Below are positions 54,083 to 62,534 of a stretch of 64,000 nucleotides of DNA, one piece after another; position 1 is the first letter of the stretch, and every line of letters begins with the position of its first letter. Location of the stretch: NCBI GenBank assembly GCA_022650895.1, contig JALCQC010000008.1, positions 1-64,000 of the forward strand, in the 5' to 3' direction. A program made the translations under genes and the position numbers. Origin of the DNA: Bifidobacteriaceae bacterium (lineage in GTDB: Bacteria; Actinomycetota; Actinomycetes; Actinomycetales; Bifidobacteriaceae). A model generated the notes under the pieces. The model searched no databases, was not told the origin of the DNA, and worked only from the letters and a program-made list of their open reading frames with translations.

Positions 54083-54146
54083 TCCTGTGAAAACGACAGC
54101 AGAGAGAGCCACGTTGCTCTTTAAATGATTACCTTCTTGACTTACT

Positions 54147-54193
54147 AAAGTGTGGCTGGAAACGGTGCATCTGATCGTTTCCAGCCACACTTT
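54147..54193. terminator. Bidirectional terminator between convergent genes
   Basis: An 18-bp perfect stem (AAAGTGTGGCTGGAAACG and complement) with an 11-base loop and A/T flanks on both sides. It serves the permease on + and the GH31 operon on the minus strand. Confidence 0.9.
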
Positions 54194-54238
54194 TATTGGA
54201 CCGCATTACAAAAGAATCTGCACGCAGATTCTTAATGT

Positions 54239-56314
54239 TTACAGGGCAACTCCGTGATCGCGGCCATCACAGGCAAATACCGGAATCACAGAAAGTGGAG
54301 CGTCAACCCTGACCTTCTGACCGCCTGAATACTCGTTACCGGCACTTAGCAGTGTCCACTTCACGGAAGAATCTCCAGGAAGATAGACCTCACGCTCACG
54401 AGCACCACATTCCATGACCGGTGCCACCAGTAAATCAGAACCATACATATACTCATCCGAGATATCCGCAGCGACGGAGTCATCAGGGAATTCATAGAAC
54501 AGCCCTCGGACCAGCGGCTGCCCCTCTTCATGTGCCTGTGTAAATAGCTGCTGCGTATAGGGTTTCAGACTCTCACGAAGCTGAATGTACTTCACAAAAA
54601 TCTTCTCGACCGCATCGCCATAGCTCCACGGTTCATTATCACCGCCGGACGGAGACCTCAGCTCGCCCGTGGCAGTGGCGACTGTCTCTTTCATCGTGCC
54701 GTCAGCTTGCAAAGCGCTTCTGTCACCGTGATTCCTCATGACCGGCGAGAAGCAAGAGAACTGACACCACCGCACCAACAGCTCCTTAAACTCATCAGAG
54801 TTGATATCTCCATCATGGAAACCGCCCATATCCGTGGTGAACCACGGGATACCAGCCATCCCCATATGGATTGCACACGTCACCTGTGCCTTGAGATCAT
54901 CGAAAGTAGAGCCTACGTCGCCTGACCATACCAGTGCTCCATACCGTTGCGACCCCGCCCAGGCGCACCGTGTGAGGTTGACGATCTCGCCTTCACGTCC
55001 CATCGCCAACTGACCGTCGTAGAAACCTTTGTTGTACTGTTGCGGGTAAATGTTTCCCACCCGCTGGTTTGGCCCGGCGAAATAGTCATAATTTGCGAAG
55101 TCATACGTGCCAAATTCGGGCTCGGCTTCATCGAGCCAGAAAGCATCGACGCCAAGATCCGCGTAATTCTGCTTGCATTTTTCCCATACATACTGTTGTG
55201 CTGCAGGATTCGTGGCATCGTAGAACTGACTTGGCCCTTCAAACATCATGCCAATATCTTCGCCCGAACGCGCCCTCACCAACAGGTTCTGTCCCCGCAT
55301 CTCTGCGTAGTTTTCAGAAGCGAACGCAACCTGTGGCCACACTGACACCATGAGTTTGATGCCCATGGAATGCAGTTCGTCACACATCGCCTTGGGATCC
55401 GGCCAGAATTCCTTCTCGAATCTGAAGTCACCCATATGCGGCCAATGGAAGAAATCGATAACAATCAGATCAATCGGAATGTTCTTCTTCTTGAAGGTAC
55501 GCGCCACGTCAAGCAATTGTTCCTGATTCCAGTACCGCAATTTACATTGCCAGAAACCGGTGCCCCACTCAGGCATCTGCGGCGCGTGACCGGTGGCATC
55601 CGCATAATTTTTCTCGATTTCCGCTGGCGTACTACCGGCAGTCACCCAATAATCGATCTGCCGCGCTGACTGAGATTCCCATACGGTGCGATTCTTAGCG
55701 AACGTTGCCTCGCCAATGGCGGGATTGTGCCAGAGAAAACCATACCCCGCACTAGACACCACAAACGGCACCGATGCCTGCGAGTTTCGGTGTGCCAGCT
55801 CAAAGGTGCAGCCCTTGAGATCCATGACGTTCTGCTGATACTCGCCCATGCCATACAGATGCTCGTCCTGAGGTGTTTCGAAAGACGCGACGACGCCATC
55901 GGCACCGCCTTCCAAAGGCCTGTATTTCCTCGCTCGAAGATACAAAGAACCACCCGAAGAGATTTCCTTGAAAAGTTGGGTGCCTGTGCCGTCCCAAAAG
56001 CTCAGCGTGCATCGAAACTCGTCGTAGCCAGCCGAACCGTTGAAATACTCTTCATGGTGTGCGCGAACAGACAGGATTCCATTGGTAACCTGAGCATCGT
56101 TTCCGGTTTCCGAAATAGTGACTCGGGAATTCTTCTTCCAGTCACCACGAATCTCATCCTGTGGCAGCAAGGCCCATTGTGCCTCCTCGATGGCGGACAT
56201 CTTTGAGGCACGAACCCTCACGCTGTCCGTCCCCCAGGGATCGATGCGAAGATATTCGCCGTCGCCTTTCCACTCCAAAGCGTTATCGACAATACGAAAA
56301 TGCGTATCAGACAT
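54239..56314 (-). CDS. Glycoside hydrolase family 31 (alpha-xylosidase or alpha-glucosidase)
   Basis: About 691 residues, no signal peptide, so cytoplasmic. After an N-terminal beta domain comes the barrel with M-P-E-W-G-T-G-F-W-Q, I-P-I-D-L-I-V-I-D-F-F-H-W, the nucleophile Asp395 in F-W-L-D-E-A-E-P-E and the acid/base Asp466 in V-W-S-G-D-V-G-S-T. W-F-T-T-D-M-G-G-F and R-N-H-G are also typical. The set resembles alpha-xylosidases more than starch enzymes, but this is judgement. It closes an operon with a CUT1 importer and LacI regulator, so it probably cuts an imported alpha-linked oligosaccharide. The start at 56314 follows AAAGG. Confidence 0.92.
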   Translation of the reverse strand: MSDTHFRIVDNALEWKGDGEYLRIDPWGTDSVRVRASKMSAIEEAQWALLPQDEIRGDWKKNSRVTISETGNDAQVTNGILSVRAHHEEYFNGSAGYDEFRCTLSFWDGTGTQLFKEISSGGSLYLRARKYRPLEGGADGVVASFETPQDEHLYGMGEYQQNVMDLKGCTFELAHRNSQASVPFVVSSAGYGFLWHNPAIGEATFAKNRTVWESQSARQIDYWVTAGSTPAEIEKNYADATGHAPQMPEWGTGFWQCKLRYWNQEQLLDVARTFKKKNIPIDLIVIDFFHWPHMGDFRFEKEFWPDPKAMCDELHSMGIKLMVSVWPQVAFASENYAEMRGQNLLVRARSGEDIGMMFEGPSQFYDATNPAAQQYVWEKCKQNYADLGVDAFWLDEAEPEFGTYDFANYDYFAGPNQRVGNIYPQQYNKGFYDGQLAMGREGEIVNLTRCAWAGSQRYGALVWSGDVGSTFDDLKAQVTCAIHMGMAGIPWFTTDMGGFHDGDINSDEFKELLVRWCQFSCFSPVMRNHGDRSALQADGTMKETVATATGELRSPSGGDNEPWSYGDAVEKIFVKYIQLRESLKPYTQQLFTQAHEEGQPLVRGLFYEFPDDSVAADISDEYMYGSDLLVAPVMECGAREREVYLPGDSSVKWTLLSAGNEYSGGQKVRVDAPLSVIPVFACDGRDHGVAL

Positions 56315-56342
56315 CAAAAGCACCTTTCTAAATGATGATTAC

Positions 56343-57158
56343 TTAATCTTTGACGGCACCTGCGGTAATGCCCGCAGAAACATATTTCTGGGCAACAATC
56401 AAAAGCACAGCCGTAGGGATTGATGCGAGGACTGCGGTCGCCATCAGAGGACCCCACTCCTGATTCTGGGCACCGATAAAGTCGTAGATGCCCATGGTGA
56501 TGGGACGGACATTGCCACCGCCAGAATTCAAGGTCGATGCGAACATGAAGTCAGACCACGCCCACAGGAATGAAAACAACGATGCGGTGACAATGGAGTT
56601 TCTCGACAGTGGCACAACGATGCGTGTGAATACCGTCCACTGCGAAGCTCCGTCGATTTTTGCGGCTTCAACCAACGACATCGGCAAAGATCGCATGAAG
56701 GACGAAAGAAGCATCACCGCGAAAGGCACCGCGATGGTCGAATCTGCGAGAATAAGACCCCAGATCGAGTCAAGCAATCCGAGCTGGTTGTAAATCTGAT
56801 AAAAACCTAGTGCCATCACAACTGCAGGGATCATCTGTGCCACGATAAGAGCGAAATTGAGTGACTTTCGCCCACGCAGATTCAGCATTCCCAACGCGTA
56901 CGATGACGGAAGCGCAATGACGAGCGTCAGGATCACACAGCACAACGCAACAATGAGAGAAGTACCTAAATAAGGAAGCTCGGTACCGAAGGCCGCCTGA
57001 TAATTCTCCAAGGTAAAGTCCTTCGGGAACAAGTCACCTGAGCGAATTGACTGTCTCTTCGTCAACGATATATTGATCATCCAATACATCGGGAAAAGCA
57101 TGATAAGAGTGAGAACCAACGCAATGAGAGTTTTCCACCATGTAGAACGACGCTTCAT
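56343..57158 (-). CDS. CUT1 sugar ABC permease (MalG type), GH31 locus
   Basis: A 271-residue permease with six helices, EAA loop S-L-V-E-A-A-K-I-D-G-A and the C-terminus G-I-T-A-G-A-V-K-D typical of MalG subunits. It starts on the TGATG overlap with the MalF-type gene, with GAGGAT upstream. The GH31 gene follows 29 bases later, so the imported sugar and its hydrolase are made together. No ATPase is encoded nearby. Confidence 0.92.
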   Translation of the reverse strand: MKRRSTWWKTLIALVLTLIMLFPMYWMINISLTKRQSIRSGDLFPKDFTLENYQAAFGTELPYLGTSLIVALCCVILTLVIALPSSYALGMLNLRGRKSLNFALIVAQMIPAVVMALGFYQIYNQLGLLDSIWGLILADSTIAVPFAVMLLSSFMRSLPMSLVEAAKIDGASQWTVFTRIVVPLSRNSIVTASLFSFLWAWSDFMFASTLNSGGGNVRPITMGIYDFIGAQNQEWGPLMATAVLASIPTAVLLIVAQKYVSAGITAGAVKD

Positions 57159-58117
57159 CAGAGATCCTCCTCTTCCTTACGCTGCGCCCAGAGATAGATG
57201 AAGGCAAAGATAAGGGCGATAACAATCAGAACAGTTCCCACAACCGAGGCCTCCGAATACTTGATCGTTGAGGAGTATCCCTTTCCGAAGGCCATTGCAT
57301 ACGACCAAGTGGCCAAAGTCTGAGAAGTCCCCACACCCATTGTCATAATCCAAATGATGTCAACAGTCTTAAGCGTGTAGACAAAGCCCAGAAGCAAAGT
57401 GATCAAAGTCACCGGTTTCAGTAATGGGAAGGTTATCTTCCAGAATTGCTGCCAGGAAGAAGCCCCGTCCAACGATGCCGCCTCGTAAAGATCGCCATTA
57501 ATGTTCTGTAAACCAGAGTAAAGAATCACAAGATTGAAGGGAATTCCGAGCCAGATGTTAGCGATAATGACCGCCCATAATGCATGATCAGCTTGAAGCC
57601 ACCACACCGGATCCATGCCAAACATGCCAAGAAACTTATTGAAGACACCGCTATCGGCATCCATCATCCACTGCCATGTTGTTCCTGAGATCATTGGTGG
57701 GATCAGCCAAGGAACAAGAAAGACACCTCGGAGGAATCCATTCAGCCGGAAATTCTGTTTGAAAAATACTGCAAGAGCGAGGCCAAGACCATACTGGAAA
57801 ACGATGGAAACGATGACAAATATAAGTGTCTGTTTTAGCGTTGTCCAGAATTCCGGGGAACTGAGTACCTCTTTATAGATATCCAAACCGGCGAATGGCG
57901 CGTCTCCCGTGACGAAGGTCCTTCTGGAGAAACGATGAAAGCTCATCGAAATGTTCTGAATGAGAGGAGCCACGTAAAAGATCAGTAAATAAACGATCAG
58001 GGGGGAAGCGAAACCGATCGCTGCCCATGTTGTACGCTTTATTCGTTTTTTGGGATTTTTTTTATTTGATAAGCCTCTTGCTTCACCGATAGAGGTTTCA
58101 CTGATTGTCGTTGTCAT
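57158..58117 (-). CDS. CUT1 sugar ABC permease (MalF type), GH31 locus
   Basis: A 319-residue permease. A basic N-terminus (K-K-N-P-K-K-R-I-K-R) precedes six helices; the EAA loop is D-L-Y-E-A-A-S-L-D-G-A. The ATG at 58117 has AAAGGA six bases upstream. A hairpin-bearing gap of 116 bases separates it from the binding-protein gene. It pairs with the MalG-type subunit whose start it overlaps. Confidence 0.92.
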   Translation of the reverse strand: MTTTISETSIGEARGLSNKKNPKKRIKRTTWAAIGFASPLIVYLLIFYVAPLIQNISMSFHRFSRRTFVTGDAPFAGLDIYKEVLSSPEFWTTLKQTLIFVIVSIVFQYGLGLALAVFFKQNFRLNGFLRGVFLVPWLIPPMISGTTWQWMMDADSGVFNKFLGMFGMDPVWWLQADHALWAVIIANIWLGIPFNLVILYSGLQNINGDLYEAASLDGASSWQQFWKITFPLLKPVTLITLLLGFVYTLKTVDIIWIMTMGVGTSQTLATWSYAMAFGKGYSSTIKYSEASVVGTVLIVIALIFAFIYLWAQRKEEEDL

Positions 58118-58159
58118 TCTGATCCTTTTCCTCATCCCGAATGAGTAAATGTTGAGGAG

Positions 58160-58227
58160 TTCCTTTGTGCCATGCAGGGAATCTGCACACCGCACAGTGC
58201 ACGATGGGCATGCACGGCACAAAGGAA
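58160..58227 (-). promoter_or_regulatory. Hairpin between binding-protein and permease genes, GH31 locus
   Basis: TTCCTTTGTGCC and GGCACAAAGGAA form 12 perfect pairs around a 44-base interior that has further TGCA self-pairing. It begins six bases after the binding-protein stop. No T-run. Confidence 0.6.
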
Positions 58228-58233
58228 GTAGAA

Positions 58234-59412
58234 TTACTGTTCATTCAGAGCGGTTTGCTCGCCTTGAGAAAGCTGGGAAGATATATCTTCATAGTCGAGC
58301 CCCACATCGGTTGTGCGACCCTGTGCACGTGAAACGACATCTGCCCATGGCTTCAATGTTTCATCATTGGCAACCTGCTCGTCTCTCACAGTCTTCTTTC
58401 CCGCGAGATAGCCCAAGGTGTCATTGGTCTTCAGCAGTGTATCGTCGCTGATGAGACAATTGATGACCGCTGCCGAGGCCTTAGCCTTGTCTGCATTCTC
58501 CGTCTTGTGATAGGGAAGAGTCATGAATTCGCCGCCGGTAGCAACAGGCGCGATCCCTCCATCCTTGGAGGGAATGGCGACCATTTCATAACCCTTATCC
58601 TTTGCAGAAGGCCACCACCATGAACCGTTTTCCGCAAACCCGTATTCGCCAGTCAGGAATTTATCCCAGGAGGCTGATTGGTTATCGGTCGTTACCGACT
58701 TCGGAGCCCAACCGTTCTTGATCCAGCTGGACAGTAAATTGTTGGCATCTGTCATAGCAGCCGAATCGACGTTCTTGAGGTTTCCACCTGCACCCCAGAA
58801 CCATGGAAGATATTGGAAGACACCCTCTTCTCCCTTGATTCCCGAGAAAACAATTCCTTTGTTACCTGAATCGACGACTTTTTTAATCGCAGCATTCAGA
58901 GAATCCCAATCCTTGATGGATGAGGGATCTACACCAGCCTTCTTGAGAATTTCCGGATTGTAATAAAGTCCCAGCGCATTTGAGCCAAAGGGAACCCCAT
59001 ACTCGACCCCGTCCACAATGCCAGGTCCAATGATGTTCTCATCGAAACCTTCTGAGCTCACACCGTTTTTGGTGATGTCCGTGACCAGTCCGGCGTCAAC
59101 CGCAGTTGGCATGAATGGATTATCAAGAATCACAACGTCTGGAGCATTGTCTTCCTTGACACTCGTCGTGAGATTATTCAGTACATCATTCTGTGGCAAG
59201 CCCTGACGCTTGATCGTATACCCCTCAGGAGCACACTTCTTAACGAAATTATCCCAGTCCGATCCAGACGTGTGCTGAGGATACGGGTCCCAAAAATCAA
59301 TTTCTTTGTCATTTGCTGACGATTGCGACGATCCGCCGCACGCTCCCAGCCCCAGCGTCATCGCCAAAGCCGTGCCTGCAGCCAAAAGAATTCGGCCTTT
59401 TGAATACGACAT
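58234..59412 (-). CDS. CUT1 sugar-binding lipoprotein, GH31 locus
   Basis: A 392-residue family 1 binding protein with a clear lipoprotein signal (lipobox L-G-L-G-A-C) and I-D-F-W-D-P-Y-P at the mature start. Y-G-V-P-F-G-S-N-A-L-G-L-Y-Y-N-P is the familiar family block, and several Trp residues (W-S-S-W-style W-W-W-P, W-F-W-G) may stack on sugar rings. It delivers the GH31 substrate to the permeases. AAGGAGAAGG lies before the ATG. A strong promoter and candidate operator precede it. Confidence 0.92.
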   Translation of the reverse strand: MSYSKGRILLAAGTALAMTLGLGACGGSSQSSANDKEIDFWDPYPQHTSGSDWDNFVKKCAPEGYTIKRQGLPQNDVLNNLTTSVKEDNAPDVVILDNPFMPTAVDAGLVTDITKNGVSSEGFDENIIGPGIVDGVEYGVPFGSNALGLYYNPEILKKAGVDPSSIKDWDSLNAAIKKVVDSGNKGIVFSGIKGEEGVFQYLPWFWGAGGNLKNVDSAAMTDANNLLSSWIKNGWAPKSVTTDNQSASWDKFLTGEYGFAENGSWWWPSAKDKGYEMVAIPSKDGGIAPVATGGEFMTLPYHKTENADKAKASAAVINCLISDDTLLKTNDTLGYLAGKKTVRDEQVANDETLKPWADVVSRAQGRTTDVGLDYEDISSQLSQGEQTALNEQ

Positions 59413-59488
59413 TTCCTTCTCCTTAGTAACTTATCGCCCCATTGCTGAGAAGCACTATTTCACGGTTGAAGGTTCGATCACACCATTG

Positions 59489-59502
59489 GTGAACCGGCTC
59501 AA
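59489..59502. promoter_or_regulatory. Candidate LacI operator at the GH31 operon promoter
   Basis: GTGAACCGGCTCAA, an imperfect palindrome with a CCGG centre, just downstream of the -10. A related AACCGG site (TTAACCGGATTA) lies near 60625-60636 upstream of lacI. Confidence 0.4.
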
Positions 59503-59510
59503 CAACTTCG

Positions 59511-59538
59511 ATTATATACACTTGACGATGAGATGCAA
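59511..59538 (-). promoter_or_regulatory. Promoter of the GH31-CUT1 operon
   Basis: On the minus strand TTGCAT and a perfect TATAAT are separated by 16 bases, about 100 bases before the binding-protein start. Confidence 0.65.
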
Positions 59539-59563
59539 GCTAAGAAAAATGGATCGAGAATAC

Positions 59564-60553
59564 CTATTCATGAAGCTGATGCTGCAAAAGCCTCACCTGC
59601 TGTGGAGCATCCACGTTGCTGATTCTGTCAACCAACACCTCTATGACATTTTGTGCAACGACGTCCAAATTCACGTCAACAGTCGGAAACGGCACCCGTA
59701 CCAGTGAATTCATCTGATCCGGGATAATTGCCGCAACCGAAATATCTGAGGAATGCGCCAGTCCGAGCTCCAGAAAAACCTGTTGGGCGACGACAACAAC
59801 GCTGTCATTATGAATAAGTAAAGAATCAAACTCGGGGTAATTCTTTATTGCACGCTTTAACTCGGCAGCAGGATTTTCCTGACTTGACGTTGAATATTCA
59901 ACGTGCACTTTCATCCCAGATTTCTTCGCCTCCACTAAAGCTGCTTCGCGAAAACGCACGGCAAAATTGATTTCTTTGACATAATGTTCTTTAGACCAGA
60001 GGACCAATAAGAGTCGCTTCCGACCCAGCCGCACGAAGTGTCGAATCAAGTCCCGTGCCGCTTGAGTGAAATCGGAATCCACAACATCTAACCCCTGTGC
60101 GTCAGCAGGTACACCGAGAAGAACCGTGGGCAGCTTGTACTTTTTCGCAAGATCGATTCGCTCATCCTTGTGACGACGGACTTCCATGATAATGGCACCA
60201 TCAATCTTTTTTGCATCGATCGCCTCCCGGAAAGCTCTCGAACCCTCAACCTCAGAAATGAGCATAGTGTCATAGCCTTTTTCACGCGCCAAAACCGAGA
60301 GCGAGGTCAAGTATGCCCCCTGTGAGATAGAGGCAACATTTTCCCTCATCATAGGAATCACAATTCCTATCGTCATTGTTTTGGAGGTGGAAAGCACCCG
60401 AGCGGCATGATTCACCGAATAGCCCAGATCATGCATCGCTTTTTTCACGCGGCTAGCCGTCTCGTTCGAAATCTTCGGGCTCTCTGCAAGGACATACGAA
60501 ACAGTCGCCTTTGAAACATGCGCAGCCTTCGCCACGTCCGATATCGTCGTCAA
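59564..60553 (-). CDS. LacI-family regulator of the GH31 locus
   Basis: A 329-residue LacI protein. The helix-turn-helix is T-I-S-D-V-A-K-A-A-H-V-S-K-A-T-V-S-Y-V-L, with the hinge N-H-A-A-R-V-L. The ligand domain has I-G-I-V-I-P-M-M, D-G-A-I-I-M-E-V and L-L-I-H-N-D-S-V-V. The start is a TTG at 60553, which keeps the usual LacI N-terminus; no ATG or GTG fits. Weak TTG initiation would keep repressor levels low. It is followed by the promoter and operon it likely controls. Confidence 0.92.
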   Translation of the reverse strand: MTTISDVAKAAHVSKATVSYVLAESPKISNETASRVKKAMHDLGYSVNHAARVLSTSKTMTIGIVIPMMRENVASISQGAYLTSLSVLAREKGYDTMLISEVEGSRAFREAIDAKKIDGAIIMEVRRHKDERIDLAKKYKLPTVLLGVPADAQGLDVVDSDFTQAARDLIRHFVRLGRKRLLLVLWSKEHYVKEINFAVRFREAALVEAKKSGMKVHVEYSTSSQENPAAELKRAIKNYPEFDSLLIHNDSVVVVAQQVFLELGLAHSSDISVAAIIPDQMNSLVRVPFPTVDVNLDVVAQNVIEVLVDRISNVDAPQQVRLLQHQLHE

Positions 60554-60602
60554 CTTACCGTGCCCCCGTCAGTTCCCTGAATCCTCTAGGAAAGAAATCC
60601 CC

Positions 60603-60618
60603 GTAACTACGTAATTAC
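60603..60618. promoter_or_regulatory. Palindrome upstream of the GH31-locus lacI
   Basis: GTAACTACGTAATTAC, 14 of 16 positions symmetrical, 50 bases before the lacI start. Operator candidate for this lacI or for the flanking permease. Confidence 0.4.
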
Positions 60619-60664
60619 ACATAGCTTAACCGGATTACTTCCTCATCGAACAGGTAGTGACGTC

Positions 60665-62173
60665 TCACGCACCTACAACAGGCGTATTGCCGGAGCCATC
60701 CATGCGTCCGCTACCACCAGCCACACGCTGCTTGTTGCGTTCTATCCTCTGGCTCACGAAGCCAAAGATCACGAGCCATATGAGTCCGACGACACCCGGC
60801 CAGCGCGTATCCGAACTCAGGAACAGCGTGACATACACGAAGACAAAGAAGACGATCGTCACGACATCCCACACCTTGTATCCCTTGAGGACAAAGCCGT
60901 CCGCGATGAAATCGCTGCTCTTGCGATAGCGGTAGTGAGCGACCATTGTGAGGATGTAGATGAAGATGATGATGGCACTGGACGCCGAAGAGAACAGCAC
61001 AAAAAGGCTCGAGACCTTCGGAATCGCATTGATCACCGGGGAAAGAAGAATCAGCAGGGCCGACACAATGATGGCATTGGCGGGCACCGAGCTCTTCGAA
61101 ACCTTGGCGAGCGGACGCAGCACTCGGGACGAAGACTCCTGCGAAAGCTGGTACAGGTGGCGACCGGCCGAATACAGCTGCGAATTCAGGGCGGAAGCGG
61201 CCGCCGTAATCACCACGAAGAACACGAGTTCAGAGGCCCAATCGAGCCCCGCGTACCGGAACACCATGATGAAAGGCGAGGCGAAGGTGCCGTCCGCATT
61301 GGGCTTGAAGGAGGTCCATGGGACGATCGCCATAATGGCGAGAAGTGCTCCCACATAGAAGATCAGAATGCGGTAGATGATCTGATTGATCGCCTTGGGA
61401 AGCACCTTGCGAGGGTTGCGGGTCTCCGACACGGTGACGCCCACGAATTCAATGGTTTCGTAGGCGAAAAACACCATCTGGAAACTCATGAAGAACGAGA
61501 GCCAGCCATTCGGCGCCAGCGAGAAATCCTTGAAAAGATTGGAGAGGGAGGCCGAACCTGCAGGCACCGTCGCCGACCCTTGCAAATGCACGGCCGGGTA
61601 ATGGTAATTGAGCACGACCATCACCACGCCGGTGATAATCATGCAGACGATGAGGGTGATTTTGATCATCGAAAACCAGAATTCGGTCTCTCCAAAAGCT
61701 TTGACCGCTATGAGATTAATAAGCACCAAAACCCCGAGGAAGCACAGCTCGATGAGCCATTTCCAAGCGCTGAGATCTATGCCGAAGGAGTTGAAGAAAG
61801 TCACGAAATAGGTTGAGACGGCGGTGATCTCGGTCATGCCGATCAACACGAGCACGATCCAATACGACCACCCCGCGAAGTGCCCCCAACCATGGCCGAT
61901 GTACTTGCCGATGAAAGTGATGAAGGTGTGCTGGCTGGGGTCTTGGTACATGAGTTCGCCGATGGCGCGCATGAGAATGAACATCATGATGCCGACGGCG
62001 ATGTACACCAGCACGATCGCCGGTCCCGTGAGCGCTATCGACTTGCCGGAACCAAGGAAAAGTCCGGTTCCAATGGTGCCGCCGATGGCAATGAACTGGA
62101 CATGGCGGTTTTTCAGGCCACGTTCCATCTCGTTGTTGGCATCGAGTTTCTCGACCGTCTCAAGTTTTTCCAT
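60665..62173 (-). CDS. Amino acid permease, AAT/APC family
   Basis: A 502-residue permease with 12 helices and the AAT start L-K-N-R-H-V-Q-F-I-A-I-G-G-T-I-G-T-G-L-F-L-G-S-G, then F-A-Y-E-T-I-E-F-V-G-V-T-V-S-E-T. It resembles the serine/alanine/glycine branch (CycA-like), but this is not certain. The ATG at 62173 follows GGGGA at 11 bases; the upstream ATG at 62197 is open too. The tail is Gly/Ser-rich. It is a second AAT transporter about 7 kb from the first. Confidence 0.88.
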   Translation of the reverse strand: MEKLETVEKLDANNEMERGLKNRHVQFIAIGGTIGTGLFLGSGKSIALTGPAIVLVYIAVGIMMFILMRAIGELMYQDPSQHTFITFIGKYIGHGWGHFAGWSYWIVLVLIGMTEITAVSTYFVTFFNSFGIDLSAWKWLIELCFLGVLVLINLIAVKAFGETEFWFSMIKITLIVCMIITGVVMVVLNYHYPAVHLQGSATVPAGSASLSNLFKDFSLAPNGWLSFFMSFQMVFFAYETIEFVGVTVSETRNPRKVLPKAINQIIYRILIFYVGALLAIMAIVPWTSFKPNADGTFASPFIMVFRYAGLDWASELVFFVVITAAASALNSQLYSAGRHLYQLSQESSSRVLRPLAKVSKSSVPANAIIVSALLILLSPVINAIPKVSSLFVLFSSASSAIIIFIYILTMVAHYRYRKSSDFIADGFVLKGYKVWDVVTIVFFVFVYVTLFLSSDTRWPGVVGLIWLVIFGFVSQRIERNKQRVAGGSGRMDGSGNTPVVGA

Positions 62174-62307
62174 AGAAAATAAATCCCCATTACACATGAA
62201 ACTTCGCCGAGCGCGGTGCTCTGGCGAAGTTATCAATCTATCAGCTGTACCTTACGGAGAGGTAACTCTGCCCGCATTTGCACCGGAACGCTCACATAGC
62301 AGCGATC

Positions 62308-62349
62308 GAAAAACGACCCATTCGGGGCAGCAACGTTCCGAATGGGTCG
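62308..62349 (-). terminator. Intrinsic terminator of the MHS transporter
   Basis: CGACCCATTCGG and CCGAATGGGTCG form 12 perfect pairs with a 12-base loop. On the minus strand five T residues follow. Confidence 0.85.
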
Positions 62350-62468
62350 GGATTATTTATGATGACGGCAGAAACCTCTTCTACCTAGGCGAGGGCTGAG
62401 CGTGCACCCATGCCGGCTCGATACGACAGCACCGTCACCGACACACCGGCGCACCCCCTGCGCTAGCG

Positions 62469-62494
62469 GCGCTTGGCACTAGCGCTTGGCACTG
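62469..62494. repeat. Two tandem 13-bp repeats
   Basis: GCGCTTGGCACTA and GCGCTTGGCACTG side by side, with CTAGCG half-palindromes around them, 40 bases after the MHS gene stop. Function unknown. Confidence 0.5.
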
Positions 62495-62534
62495 GCACGG
62501 CACACCCCGCACTAGCGCGACGACTCACCCGTCA

